Part shown: positions 19,804 through 29,550 of the stretch, piece after piece
Layout: the number at the start of each line of letters is the position of its first letter
Position numbering within the stretch: the first letter of the stretch is position 1
Assembly: GCA_018716525.1 (NCBI GenBank)
Contig: DVJV01000122.1
Span: 1-37,461, forward strand
DNA: 37,461 bases
Origin: Candidatus Ventricola gallistercoris
Lineage (GTDB): Bacteria; Bacillota; Clostridia; Christensenellales; Aristaeellaceae
Direction: 5' to 3'
Made by a program: the position numbers and the translations under genes
The notes under the pieces: model-generated
Told to the model about the DNA's origin: nothing
The model's input: only the letters and a program-made list of their open reading frames with translations
Databases searched by the model: none

Positions 19804-20729
19804 TCTGCACGCTTTGTCCGCGCCGCTGCGGGGTAGAGCGCACGCCCGAGGCGGGGGCGGGCATCTGCCGCATGGGCACGCTGCCCAAAATCGCCCGCGC
19901 GGCGCTGCACCGGTGGGAAGAGCCCTGCATCAGCGGCACGCGCGGCAGCGGAACGGTGTTTTTCTCCGGCTGCGGGCTTCGGTGCGCATTTTGCCAAAAT
20001 GAAGCGATCAGCCAGCGCGAAGAGGGGCAGATCGTATCGGTTGAGCGGCTGAGCGAGATCTTCCGCGAGCTGGAGGCACAGGGTGCGCACAACATCAACC
20101 TGGTCACGGCGGCCCACTTTGTGCCCGCGGTGATCGAAGCGCTGGAGCGCTACCGGCCGTCCATTCCCATCGTCTACAACAGCAGCGGGTATGAATCCCT
20201 CGACACGCTGCGCAGGCTCGAAGGAATTGTGGACATCTACCTGCCGGACTTTAAATACATCGACCCGGATATGGCCGCGCTGCTCTCCGGCGCGCGGGAT
20301 TATCCGCAGGCCGCCATGGAGGCGCTGCGCGAGATGCGCTGCCAGACAGGCCCTGCGGTATACGATGAGACGGGCGTCATGCAGCGCGGCACGCTCGTCC
20401 GCCATCTGGTGCTGCCGGGGCTGACAGGGGATAGCATGCGCATCCTCACGTGGATTCGCGATGAGCTGCCGGATACGCCCGTCTCGCTCATGGGGCAGTA
20501 CACGCCCTGCGGCCGCGCGCTGACGATCCCCGGCATGAACCGGCGCGTCACCAAAAAGGAGTACGCGCGCGTGCTGGCACATATGCAGGCCATCGGCCTT
20601 GATGGCTACCGCCAGGAGCTGACGGCGGCGGACGATGCCTTTATCCCCGCGTTTGACGGCACGGGGGTAGGCACTGCGGATGCGGGGGAAGCGCACGCGG
20701 ACCCCATGCCACAACACCGCTCGGCTTAA
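19800..20729 (+). CDS. Radical SAM protein (PflX/COG1313-like, putative activating enzyme)
   Basis: MICTLCPRRCGVER...GICRMG... FFSGCGLRCAFCQNEAIS (CxxxCxxC); ATGA overlap with the upstream ATP-grasp gene. Confidence 0.85.
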   Translation: MICTLCPRRCGVERTPEAGAGICRMGTLPKIARAALHRWEEPCISGTRGSGTVFFSGCGLRCAFCQNEAISQREEGQIVSVERLSEIFRELEAQGAHNINLVTAAHFVPAVIEALERYRPSIPIVYNSSGYESLDTLRRLEGIVDIYLPDFKYIDPDMAALLSGARDYPQAAMEALREMRCQTGPAVYDETGVMQRGTLVRHLVLPGLTGDSMRILTWIRDELPDTPVSLMGQYTPCGRALTIPGMNRRVTKKEYARVLAHMQAIGLDGYRQELTAADDAFIPAFDGTGVGTADAGEAHADPMPQHRSA

Positions 20730-20872
20730 CGCGCCCTGCGGATGCCTGAACGGGCGCCGGGGAAAACGAAGGGAAACCGTTCCCTACATCAAAGCAGAAC
20801 CCGGCGTCAAGCCGGGAGCCGATGCACATGCCGGCGCAAAGCGATGCGCCGGTGCAGAAAGGAAGAAATGCC

Positions 20873-22093
20873 ATGCAAGCCTGTTTTCTGCCCGCGGATA
20901 TCCTGCTGCCCGCCAAAGGCGTGGATGCCGGAAAGTGGGCGGTGATCGCCTGCGACCAGTTCACCAGCCAGCCGGAATACTGGCAGGAAGCGGCGCGCAT
21001 CGTGGGGGATGCGCCCAGCGCGCTGCACATCGTCTACCCGGAGGTATATCTTTCCGAGGGGGATGCGCGCATTCCGGGTATCCGAGAGGCCATGGCGCGC
21101 TATCTGTCCGACGGCATGCTTGTGCAGCGGGTGACAGATGGCTTTGTCCTTGTCCGGCGCACGACGCAAAGCGGCGAGCGGCTGGGGCTTGTGGGCCGGC
21201 TCGACCTGGATCAGTACGACTTTGCGCCCGGCACAAATGCGCCTGTGCGTGCGACGGAGGGAACGATTCTCTCGCGCATTCCGCCGCGGGTGCGCATTCG
21301 CCGCGGAGCGCCGCTGGAGAGCCCGCATGTGATGATGCTGCTCGATGATCCCGGCATGACGCTGATTGAGCCGCTGGCGCAGAAAGCCCTGCCTGCCTTG
21401 TACGAGGCGGAGCTGATGCTCGGCGGCGGGCACATCAGCGGCTATGCGGTGGAAGGTGCGCTGGCCCAGCAGACGGCGGCGCGCATTGCGCAGATGCAGC
21501 AGGAGAGCGGCGGCTTTTTCCTGGCGGTGGGGGATGGAAACCACTCGTTGGCGACGGCCAAGGCCTGCTGGGAGGAGATCAAGCCCACACTCACGGCGCA
21601 GGAGCGCGCGCAGCATCCGGCGCGCTATGCCTTGGTGGAGCTGGTGAACCTGCACAGCCCTGCCATGATCTTCAGGCCGATTCACCGGGTGGTGTTTTCG
21701 GCGGATATGCATGGGCTGATTGCCGCGTTTGACGAGGCCGTGTGCGCGCAGGGCATGAAGCTGCTGCCGGGGGAGGAGGAGATCGTCTTTGCCCGGGGCG
21801 ACATGCGGCGCGGGTTTGAGGTGCATGGACGGGGCGACCGGCTGCCTGTGGATGTTCTCCAGCATTTCCTGGATGCGCAAAAGGACATGTCCCTTGACTA
21901 TGTGCACGGGGAAGCGGATGCTGTGAACCTGACGCGGACAGGCGATGCCACCGCCATATTGCTGGGGGCGATCGACAAGCACAGCCTGTTCCCGGCGATT
22001 GCGGCAGGCGGCGTGCTGCCGCGCAAGACGTTTTCCATGGGAGAGAGCACGGAAAAGCGGTATTACATGGAGTGCCGGCGAATCGGCGGGTGA
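20873..22093 (+). CDS. DUF1015 family protein
   Basis: WAVIACDQFTSQPEYWQE... GDGNHSLATAKACWEEIK; start chosen after RBS aaaggaag. Confidence 0.8.
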   Translation: MQACFLPADILLPAKGVDAGKWAVIACDQFTSQPEYWQEAARIVGDAPSALHIVYPEVYLSEGDARIPGIREAMARYLSDGMLVQRVTDGFVLVRRTTQSGERLGLVGRLDLDQYDFAPGTNAPVRATEGTILSRIPPRVRIRRGAPLESPHVMMLLDDPGMTLIEPLAQKALPALYEAELMLGGGHISGYAVEGALAQQTAARIAQMQQESGGFFLAVGDGNHSLATAKACWEEIKPTLTAQERAQHPARYALVELVNLHSPAMIFRPIHRVVFSADMHGLIAAFDEAVCAQGMKLLPGEEEIVFARGDMRRGFEVHGRGDRLPVDVLQHFLDAQKDMSLDYVHGEADAVNLTRTGDATAILLGAIDKHSLFPAIAAGGVLPRKTFSMGESTEKRYYMECRRIGG

Positions 22094-22144
22094 CAGGCGC
22101 TGTATCTTGCGCCGAAAGGCGGATCAATAGGAACAAAGGAGACG

Positions 22145-23101
22145 ATGGCGATGTTTACGGCAACAAAGGGCACGCTGGAAGGCTACGGCTATGAACTGGT
22201 GACCCTGGCAGGCGCGGGCCATGAGGTGCGCATCCTGCCGCAGGCGGGCTTTAACCTCTACTACTGGACGTTTGAGGGCGGCGAGATCTTCATGGAGCCG
22301 GTGGATATCACCCAGTTCGGCACCAAGTACGGCAATCCGATTCTGTTCCCGACGCCCAACCGCATCCCCAATGCCACCTATACCTGGAACGGGCGCGAGC
22401 ATGTGATGACCAAGCGCGGAGAAAAGGTGCTGATTCACGGCCTGGTGAAGGATGAGCCTTTCACCGTCACGCAACTGGAAGCGGATGAGGACAGCGCCGT
22501 GTGCGAGGCGCAGATCGCCATCGCGCCGGGCAATGCGCTCTACGAGGGCTATCCCTTTGCATGCACGCTCACGGTGCGCTACACGCTCACGGCCGCGGGC
22601 GTGCATCTTGATGCCACCGTGCACAACGACGGCGGAGAGCAGATGCCCTTCGGCTTTGCGGTTCACCCCTACTTCTCCAAGCGCGGGGATGCCAACAAGG
22701 TGGAGCTCACCATGCCGTGCCGCCGCTATTATGAGGCGGACGAGGCGCTGATCCCCACCGGGCGCATTCTGCCCGTGGAGGCGGACAAGACCGTTTACGA
22801 TGGCTATCACACGGTGGAGAGCCTGTATCTGGACAACGTGTTCCGCGGCATGACGTCGGATATGGAGTCCAGCGTGCGCTATGAGGATGTCATCGTCCAC
22901 ATCCGCGCGTCGGATTGCTTCCGCAATGCCGTCGTCTATACGCCGCACAACCGCCCGGGCTTCTGCATCGAGCCGCAGACCTGCGCGACCAACTTCATCA
23001 ACATGCATGCACAGGGGCTGGTGGATGAAAGCGGCCTGATGGTGCTGCCCGCGGGAAAGACGTTCACCTGCGCGGTGGATATGATCGTGGAAAAGCGTTA
23101 A
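22145..23101 (+). CDS. Aldose 1-epimerase family protein
   Basis: GNPILFPTPNRI, FGFAVHPYFSK, RPGFCIEPQTCATNFINMH. Confidence 0.8.
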   Translation: MAMFTATKGTLEGYGYELVTLAGAGHEVRILPQAGFNLYYWTFEGGEIFMEPVDITQFGTKYGNPILFPTPNRIPNATYTWNGREHVMTKRGEKVLIHGLVKDEPFTVTQLEADEDSAVCEAQIAIAPGNALYEGYPFACTLTVRYTLTAAGVHLDATVHNDGGEQMPFGFAVHPYFSKRGDANKVELTMPCRRYYEADEALIPTGRILPVEADKTVYDGYHTVESLYLDNVFRGMTSDMESSVRYEDVIVHIRASDCFRNAVVYTPHNRPGFCIEPQTCATNFINMHAQGLVDESGLMVLPAGKTFTCAVDMIVEKR

Positions 23102-23114
23102 TAGAAGCGCATAA

Positions 23115-23152
23115 GCCGCCTTTTTCTCCGGCTGGGGAAAGGCGGCCTTTTT
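23115..23152 (+). terminator. Rho-independent terminator
   Basis: gccgccttt...aaaggcggc followed by cTTTTT. Confidence 0.8.
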
Positions 23153-23257
23153 CGTGGTTTGACCGGGAATAGGCGCAGTTTTGCAAAAAAGAACGGGGAA
23201 AACGGGCGAAAAACCGAATATTATTTTGAAAATATCAAAAAAAGATCTGAAATCCGA

Positions 23258-23286
23258 TTGAAAACCGCGCAAAGTCTTGCTATACT
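23258..23286 (+). promoter_or_regulatory. Promoter of the purE cluster
   Basis: TTGAAA (23258-23263), 17 nt, TATACT (23281-23286). Confidence 0.8.
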
Positions 23287-23317
23287 AAACTGGATTTTGA
23301 AAAGGAGAGGTGCTCAT

Positions 23318-23809
23318 ATGCCGAAGGTTGCATTGATCATGGGTTCAAAGAGCGACTGGCCGTCCCTCAAGGGCTGTGTGGACGTGCTCAGCCGCTTTGG
23401 TGTGGAGACGGAGGTGCACGTGGCCAGCGCGCACCGCACGCCTGAGAAGGTGGCGTCCTTTGCGGATCACGCGCGGGAGAATGGCTTTGAGGTCATCATC
23501 GCGGCGGCGGGCAAGGCGGCGCACCTGGCCGGCGTCATCGCGGGCCACACGACGCTGCCGGTGATCGGCATCCCGATCAAGTCTTCGTTTATGGACGGGC
23601 TGGATTCGCTTTTGTCCACCGTGCAGATGCCCACGGGCATTCCGGTGGCGACGGTCGCCGTGGGCGGCGGGGACAACGCGGCGTATCTGGCCGTGCAGAT
23701 CCTGTCGGTGAAGTATCCGGCGCTGGCGGAGGCGCTTGCCGCGCACCGCGTGCAGATGGCCGAGGCCATTGAGGCGGACGACAGGCAGATCGCGCAGGAG
23801 ATCGGCTGA
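23318..23809 (+). CDS. purE: N5-carboxyaminoimidazole ribonucleotide mutase
   Basis: MPKVALIMGSKSDWPSLKGCVDVLSRFGVETEVHVASAHRTPEKV. Confidence 0.97.
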   Translation: MPKVALIMGSKSDWPSLKGCVDVLSRFGVETEVHVASAHRTPEKVASFADHARENGFEVIIAAAGKAAHLAGVIAGHTTLPVIGIPIKSSFMDGLDSLLSTVQMPTGIPVATVAVGGGDNAAYLAVQILSVKYPALAEALAAHRVQMAEAIEADDRQIAQEIG

Positions 23810-23845
23810 GCAGACGACGGCGCGCACGCGCGCGGGGAGGTTTTC

Positions 23846-24880
23846 ATGGTCACATATAAGGATGCGGGCGTGGATGTGGAGCGCGGCTATGAGGCCGTGC
23901 GCAGAATGAAGCAGCACGTCGCCACGACATTTGACGAGAATGTGCTCGGCGGCCTGGGCTCATTCGGCGGATTCTACTCCATCGAGAATGCAGGGGTGGA
24001 TAAGCCCGTGCTCGTCGCCGGCACGGACGGCGTGGGCACCAAGCTCAAACTCGCGTTTTTGATGGATAAGCACGATACGGTCGGCATTGACTGCGTCGCT
24101 ATGTGTGTCAACGATGTGGTTTGCCAGGGCGCAAAGCCGCTTCTGTTCCTTGACTACATCGCCACCGGCTACCTCGATCCGCAAAAGGTCGAGCAGATCG
24201 TCGCGGGCGTGGCCGAGGGCTGCCGTCAGGCGGGCTGCGCGCTCATCGGCGGCGAGACAGCCGAAATGCCGGATTTCTACCCCGCAGGAGAGTACGATCT
24301 GGCGGGCTTCACCGTGGGTATAGTGGGCCGCGACCGGTCCATCTCCGGCGAGCGCGTGGCCGAAGGCGATGTGCTCATCGGCGTGGCGTCTTCCGGCGTG
24401 CATTCCAACGGCTATTCGCTGGTGCGCAAGCTCGTGCTCACCGAAGGCCGCGACCTGTCTGCCCCCGTTGAGGCGCTGGGCGGCAAGAGCTGGGGCGAAA
24501 CGCTGCTCACCCCCACGAAGATCTATGTCAAGTCCGCCCTGGCGGCGTGCGCCGCGGCGGATGTGCACGGCATTGCGCACATCACCGGCGGTGGTTTCAT
24601 CGAGAACATTCCGCGCATCCTGCCCGAAGGTCTGTGCGCCCGCATCGAGCGCGGCACGTGGCCGGTGCTGCCGGTGTTTGCCGAGCTTCAGCGCATGGGC
24701 GGCCTGACCGACAGGCAGATCTACAACACGTTCAACATGGGCATCGGCATGGTTTACGCCGTTGCGCCGGATCAGGCGGATGCGCTCATGGCTTCCCTGC
24801 GCCAAAGCGGCGAGCAGGCTTACCGCATCGGCAGCGTGCAGCCGATCGCAAGCGACGGCGAAAGGCTGGTGCTGGCGTGA
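23846..24880 (+). CDS. purM: Phosphoribosylformylglycinamidine cyclo-ligase
   Basis: [22 protein letters not shown]... [16 protein letters not shown]... [11 protein letters not shown]. Confidence 0.98.
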   Translation: MVTYKDAGVDVERGYEAVRRMKQHVATTFDENVLGGLGSFGGFYSIENAGVDKPVLVAGTDGVGTKLKLAFLMDKHDTVGIDCVAMCVNDVVCQGAKPLLFLDYIATGYLDPQKVEQIVAGVAEGCRQAGCALIGGETAEMPDFYPAGEYDLAGFTVGIVGRDRSISGERVAEGDVLIGVASSGVHSNGYSLVRKLVLTEGRDLSAPVEALGGKSWGETLLTPTKIYVKSALAACAAADVHGIAHITGGGFIENIPRILPEGLCARIERGTWPVLPVFAELQRMGGLTDRQIYNTFNMGIGMVYAVAPDQADALMASLRQSGEQAYRIGSVQPIASDGERLVLA

Positions 24881-25497
24881 GCACGAGGATCGCGGTGCTC
24901 TGCTCCGGCGGAGGCACCAACCTGCAGGCGCTCATCGACGCCGTGGAACGCGGCGCCATCGACGGCAAGATCGTGCTGGTGATCTCCAACGCCTCCAAGG
25001 CCTATGCGCTTGAGCGCGCGCGGCAGCACGGCATTCCCGCTGTCTTCGTCAGCAAGAAGCAGGCTGGAAGCGATGAGGCGTTTAACGACGCCATTCTTGA
25101 AAAGCTGCAGGAGGCTGGTGCGCAGCTCGTCGTGCTGGCGGGTTACCTGCCCATTGTGGGCGCGCAGATCGTGCGGGCGTACGAGCACCGGATCATCAAC
25201 ATCCACCCGGCGCTGATCCCCGCGTTCTGCGGCCCGGGCATGTATGGTCACCACGTGCACGAGGCGGTGCTGCGCTATGGGGCCAAGATCTCGGGGGCAA
25301 CCACGCATTTTGTCGATGAGCAGGTCGATCACGGCGGGGTGATCATGCAGCGCAGCGTGCCTGTGCTGGAGGATGATACGCCCGACACTCTGGCTGCCCG
25401 CGTGCTTACAGTTGAGCACGAGATTCTGCCCGAGAGCGTGCGCCTTTTCTGTGACGGAAAATTAGGAGTAGATGGAAGACGGGTACATGTGCTATAA
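24877..25497 (+). CDS. purN: Phosphoribosylglycinamide formyltransferase (GTG start)
   Basis: [23 protein letters not shown]... [23 protein letters not shown] overlap with purM. Confidence 0.96.
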   Translation: MSTRIAVLCSGGGTNLQALIDAVERGAIDGKIVLVISNASKAYALERARQHGIPAVFVSKKQAGSDEAFNDAILEKLQEAGAQLVVLAGYLPIVGAQIVRAYEHRIINIHPALIPAFCGPGMYGHHVHEAVLRYGAKISGATTHFVDEQVDHGGVIMQRSVPVLEDDTPDTLAARVLTVEHEILPESVRLFCDGKLGVDGRRVHVL

Positions 25498-25498
25498 T
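25490..25498 (+). promoter_or_regulatory. Extended -10 promoter element at the purN 3' end
   Basis: TGCTATAAT (TGnTATAAT); no good -35. Confidence 0.4.
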
Positions 25499-25587
25499 AA
25501 ACTGCTAACATGTATGTGGATCACGGGCGGCACATCCGCGGGGCTTGCGCCGGCGGGAAACCGCTCTATGAAGGGTGTCTTCCAGAG

Positions 25588-26403
25588 ATGAGAATTTATC
25601 AACCTGTCAGAGGGGTAGGCGGCGCGCTGCGCGAGAACAGCTTTGTCATCATCGACGATGCGGGTGTGGAGATCGGGCAGGGGGGCCTTGAATACAGGGT
25701 GCTCAAAAAAATGATGGCCGACAGGCCGCTGGATATCGAGATGACCATGAGCGCGCACCCCATGGCCAGCGATACGCTTTTTGGCGCGCTTTTTGCGCGT
25801 GCCGAGCGCATTCGCGACGAGCAGGGCGGTCTGCCCGCACGGCTGTACACGCGCTGCGCCATTGACGATGCCGAGCGCCACGAGTATTTCACCCGCATGG
25901 GCTTTGACGACTACGACGGCGAAGAGCTCTTTGTGCTCAATGTGCCGCAGGATATGAGCACCCGCCGCCGCAATTACAGCCCGGTGGGCACCAAGAGCAT
26001 CGACGTGGATCTGCGTACGCGCACCAGGCGGGAGGAATTCCTGCTGAGCCTCAAGAGCTTTGGCTGCGTGGAGCACGCCAACGAGTGGCTGGAGGAGCGC
26101 ATGAAGGGGCCGGTGTTTATCGCCAAGGCGATGTACTACGGCAGCGACTTCGTGGGGCAGATGCTGGTCACCGGCACGCAGAACGAGGCGACACTGGAAA
26201 TGGTCTGCGTGGAGCAGAAGTGGCGTGGGCGCGGCGTGGCCAGCGCCATGGTGGATGAGGCGCTCATGCAGCTGAACCGCCAGCAGGTGCCCTACCTGAC
26301 GGCGCGCGCGGCGCGGCGCAATGCGAGCGCGATGAAGTTCTTCAAGCGCAGCGGGTTTGACTGGGTGCGCACGGAGGAGTATTTGCTCGGGCGGGATATC
26401 TGA
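25588..26403 (+). CDS. GNAT-family N-acetyltransferase, probably two GNAT-like domains
   Basis: TLEMVCVEQKWRGRGVASAMVDEALMQL, ARRNASAMKFFKRSGFDW; N-terminal half also GNAT-like (FTRMGFDDYDGEELFVL). Confidence 0.8.
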   Translation: MRIYQPVRGVGGALRENSFVIIDDAGVEIGQGGLEYRVLKKMMADRPLDIEMTMSAHPMASDTLFGALFARAERIRDEQGGLPARLYTRCAIDDAERHEYFTRMGFDDYDGEELFVLNVPQDMSTRRRNYSPVGTKSIDVDLRTRTRREEFLLSLKSFGCVEHANEWLEERMKGPVFIAKAMYYGSDFVGQMLVTGTQNEATLEMVCVEQKWRGRGVASAMVDEALMQLNRQQVPYLTARAARRNASAMKFFKRSGFDWVRTEEYLLGRDI

Positions 26404-26499
26404 TGCGCCGCGCGGCGCATCAGACAAAGCCGGCGAATTGGCGTCGGGCAGCCCGGATGGGAACAACAGGGTATGAACGACCAAAGAGAGGGAGAGCAT

Positions 26500-28050
26500 A
26501 TGATTAAGCGTGCGATTTTGAGCGTTTCGGATAAGACCGGCATTGTGGAGCTCGCCCGCCGTCTGGCGGACAAGGGCGTGACGCTGCTGTCCACCGGCGG
26601 CACGATGAAGGCGATCGCGCAGGCAGGCATCCCCGTGACGGGCGTGAGCGATGTGACGGGCTTCCCGGAGTGCCTGGACGGCCGCGTCAAGACGCTGCAC
26701 CCCATGATCCACGCGGGCCTTCTGGCCGTGCGGGATAACCCCGAGCACATGGCGCAGATCCGCGAGCTGGGCGTGGAGCCCATCGACATGGTGGTCATCA
26801 ACCTCTATCCCTTCCGCCAGACGATCGAGAAGCCGGGCGTGACGTTTGAAGAGGCGGTGGAGAACATCGACATTGGCGGCCCGACGATGCTGCGCGCGGC
26901 GGCCAAGAATGCGCAGGACGTGGTGGTCGTCATCGACCCGGCTGACTATGACCGGGTGATGGATGAATTCGAGGCCACGGGCGATGTGTCGCTTTCCACC
27001 AAGCGGTATTTGCAGTACAAGGTGTTTGAGCACACCGCGCAGTATGACTGCATGATCCAGCAGTACCTGCGTTCGCAGCTGCCCGACGCGCCCGAGTTCC
27101 CGCAGAACCTGACGGTTACCTTTGAAAAGGTGCAGGAGATGCGTTACGGCGAGAACCCGCACCAGAAGGCGGCGTTCTACCGCGACCTGGGCGACATTGC
27201 GGGCACGCTTCCGGCGGCCAAGCAGCTGCACGGCAAGGAGCTCTCCTACAACAACATCAACGATACGAACGGCGCGCTGGAGCTGCTGCGCGAGTTTGAC
27301 ACGACGGCGGTTGTAGCCGTCAAGCATGGCAACCCGTGCGGCGTGGGCGTGTCCGACGAGGTCAGCGAGGCATACCGCCTGGCGTATGAGGCCGATCCGG
27401 TGAGCGTGTTCGGCGGCATCGTGGTGACCAACGGCACGGTGGATGCGGCGACGGCCGAGCAGATGAGCAAGATCTTCCTGGAGATCATCGTGGCTCCGAA
27501 GTTTACCGACGAGGCGCTTGCCATCCTCACCCGCAAGAAGAACCTGCGCCTGCTGGAGCTGGATACGACCATCCGCGCCTACCCCAAGGGCGAGCGCGTG
27601 ATGCGCAAGGTGTCCGGCGGCCTGCTGGTGCAGGAGATTGACGACAAGCTCCTGCCGGAAGACGGCGAGCTGCGGGTCGTCACCGAGAAGGCGCCCACGG
27701 CCGAGCAGATGAAGGACTTGCTCTTTGCCTGGAAGGTGGTCAAGCACACCAAGTCCAACGGCATCGCCATCGCCAAGGACAACCAGAGCCTGGGCATCGG
27801 GCCGGGACAGGTCAACCGCATCTGGTCCACACAGATGGCCATCGAGCGCAGCGGCGAGAAGGTGCGCGGCGCGGCGCTGGCCAGCGATGCGTTCTTCCCG
27901 TTTGACGACTGCGTAAAGGCCTGTGCCGAGGCGGGCATCGCCTGCATCATCCAGCCGGGCGGCAGCGTGCGTGATCAGGATTCCATCGATGCGTGCAACC
28001 GCTATGGCATCGCGATGGTCTTCACCGGGATGCGCCATTTCAAGCACTGA
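26500..28050 (+). CDS. purH: Bifunctional AICAR transformylase / IMP cyclohydrolase
   Basis: MIKRAILSVSDKTGIVELARRLADKGVTLLSTGGTMKAI... RYGENPHQKAAFY... PGGSVRDQDSIDACN. Confidence 0.98.
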   Translation: MIKRAILSVSDKTGIVELARRLADKGVTLLSTGGTMKAIAQAGIPVTGVSDVTGFPECLDGRVKTLHPMIHAGLLAVRDNPEHMAQIRELGVEPIDMVVINLYPFRQTIEKPGVTFEEAVENIDIGGPTMLRAAAKNAQDVVVVIDPADYDRVMDEFEATGDVSLSTKRYLQYKVFEHTAQYDCMIQQYLRSQLPDAPEFPQNLTVTFEKVQEMRYGENPHQKAAFYRDLGDIAGTLPAAKQLHGKELSYNNINDTNGALELLREFDTTAVVAVKHGNPCGVGVSDEVSEAYRLAYEADPVSVFGGIVVTNGTVDAATAEQMSKIFLEIIVAPKFTDEALAILTRKKNLRLLELDTTIRAYPKGERVMRKVSGGLLVQEIDDKLLPEDGELRVVTEKAPTAEQMKDLLFAWKVVKHTKSNGIAIAKDNQSLGIGPGQVNRIWSTQMAIERSGEKVRGAALASDAFFPFDDCVKACAEAGIACIIQPGGSVRDQDSIDACNRYGIAMVFTGMRHFKH

Positions 28051-28154
28051 CGTTTTGCACCCCTTCGCACAGCCCGTGAAGGGCGGCGGAGGGGCGTTTT
28101 CTGACCGACCACGGCATCGCGCGGCAGGCGCGCATGCAAAGGAGGATTGCACCG

Positions 28155-29420
28155 ATGAAGGTACTGGTGATTGGCGGCGGCGGACGCGAGCACGCCGTGT
28201 GCAAGAAGCTGAGCGAGTCCCCGCTTGTGACGGAGCTGCTCTGTGCGCCGGGCAATGCCGGCATCGCGCAGGTGGCACGGTGTGTGCCGGATGTGAAGGC
28301 CACGGATGTGCCGGCCATTGTTGCGCTGGCCAAGGCGGAGCAGGTGGATTTTGTCTGCGTCACGCCGGATGACCCGCTGGCGCTGGGGTGCGTCGATGCG
28401 CTGGAGGAGGCGGGCATCGCGGCCTTCGGCCCGAATGCGCAGGCGGCTCAGATGGAGGCCAGCAAGATCTTCTCCAAAAACCTCATGCATAAATATGGCA
28501 TCCCCACGGCGAAGAGCGAGGTCTTCACCGATGCGGATGCGGCGCTCGCCTATCTGGCTACGCAGCAGGCGCCCATCGTCGTCAAGGCCGACGGCCTGGC
28601 GCTGGGCAAGGGCGTGGTGGTTGCGCAGACGATTGAGGAAGCCCGGCAGGTCGTCGAGGAGATGATGCGCGGCGGCAAGTTCGGAAAGAGCGGCGCGCGC
28701 GTGCTCATCGAGGAGTGCATGTTTGGCCGCGAGGTGACGGTGCTTTGCTTCTGCGATGGCAAGACCATCGTGCCCATGCGTGCGAGTCAGGATCACAAGC
28801 GCGTGTTTGACGGCGACAAGGGCCCCAACACCGGCGGCATGGGCGCGTTTGCGCCCAGTCCGCTGTACACTGAGGAGATTGCAAAGCGCACCGAGCAGGA
28901 AATCCTGCTGCCGACGCTGCGCGCGATGAATGCCGAAGGCATCACGTTCAAGGGCGTGCTCTACGTGGGGCTGATGCTCACGGCGCAGGGGCCGAAGGTG
29001 GTCGAGTACAACGCGCGCTTTGGCGACCCGGAGACGCAGGCCGTGCTGCCGCTGCTTGAAAGCGACCTGATGGAGATCATGATGGCCGTGCGTGAGCAGC
29101 GCCTGTCCGGCATGGATATCCGCTGGAAGGAGCAGGCAGCGGCCTGCATCGTGCTGGCCAGCGGGGGATATCCGGGCAAGTACGAGAGCGGCAAGGTGAT
29201 CAGCGGGCTTGAAGATGCGCAGGCGATGGGCGCAACGGTCTACCATGCGGGCACAAAGCTCGTGGATGGCGCCTATGTGACTGCGGGCGGACGCGTGCTG
29301 GGCGTCACCGCGCTGGGGAACACGCTTGCCGACGCGGTGCATGGCGCGTATGCGGCGGCGGAAAAGATTCACTTTGAAGGCGCGCACATGCGCAGGGATA
29401 TCGGCAGCCGGGATCTGTGA
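28155..29420 (+). CDS. purD: Phosphoribosylamine-glycine ligase
   Basis: [23 protein letters not shown]... [33 protein letters not shown]. Confidence 0.97.
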   Translation: MKVLVIGGGGREHAVCKKLSESPLVTELLCAPGNAGIAQVARCVPDVKATDVPAIVALAKAEQVDFVCVTPDDPLALGCVDALEEAGIAAFGPNAQAAQMEASKIFSKNLMHKYGIPTAKSEVFTDADAALAYLATQQAPIVVKADGLALGKGVVVAQTIEEARQVVEEMMRGGKFGKSGARVLIEECMFGREVTVLCFCDGKTIVPMRASQDHKRVFDGDKGPNTGGMGAFAPSPLYTEEIAKRTEQEILLPTLRAMNAEGITFKGVLYVGLMLTAQGPKVVEYNARFGDPETQAVLPLLESDLMEIMMAVREQRLSGMDIRWKEQAAACIVLASGGYPGKYESGKVISGLEDAQAMGATVYHAGTKLVDGAYVTAGGRVLGVTALGNTLADAVHGAYAAAEKIHFEGAHMRRDIGSRDL

Positions 29421-29550
29421 TCGGTGTGGCGTACGGCGCTTTTCATTTCATAATGGAAAAGCGCGCGGGCGCAGCGCCGTTTCAGCCCTTGCCGGGCTTG
29501 AATCAATCATACCGGGGGCCGTCTGGCTCTCCGGCCAGGAGGATGGAACG

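Noticed and set aside
23287-23317. Purine riboswitch upstream of purE
   Set aside because: The leader between the predicted start site and purE is only about 25-30 nt, too short for an aptamer.
25492-28278. 928-aa minus-strand ORF opposite GNAT/purH
   Set aside because: Lies antisense to purH and GNAT; Ala/His/Arg/Val-rich, low-complexity translation typical of shadow ORFs in GC-rich sequence; no family motif recognised.
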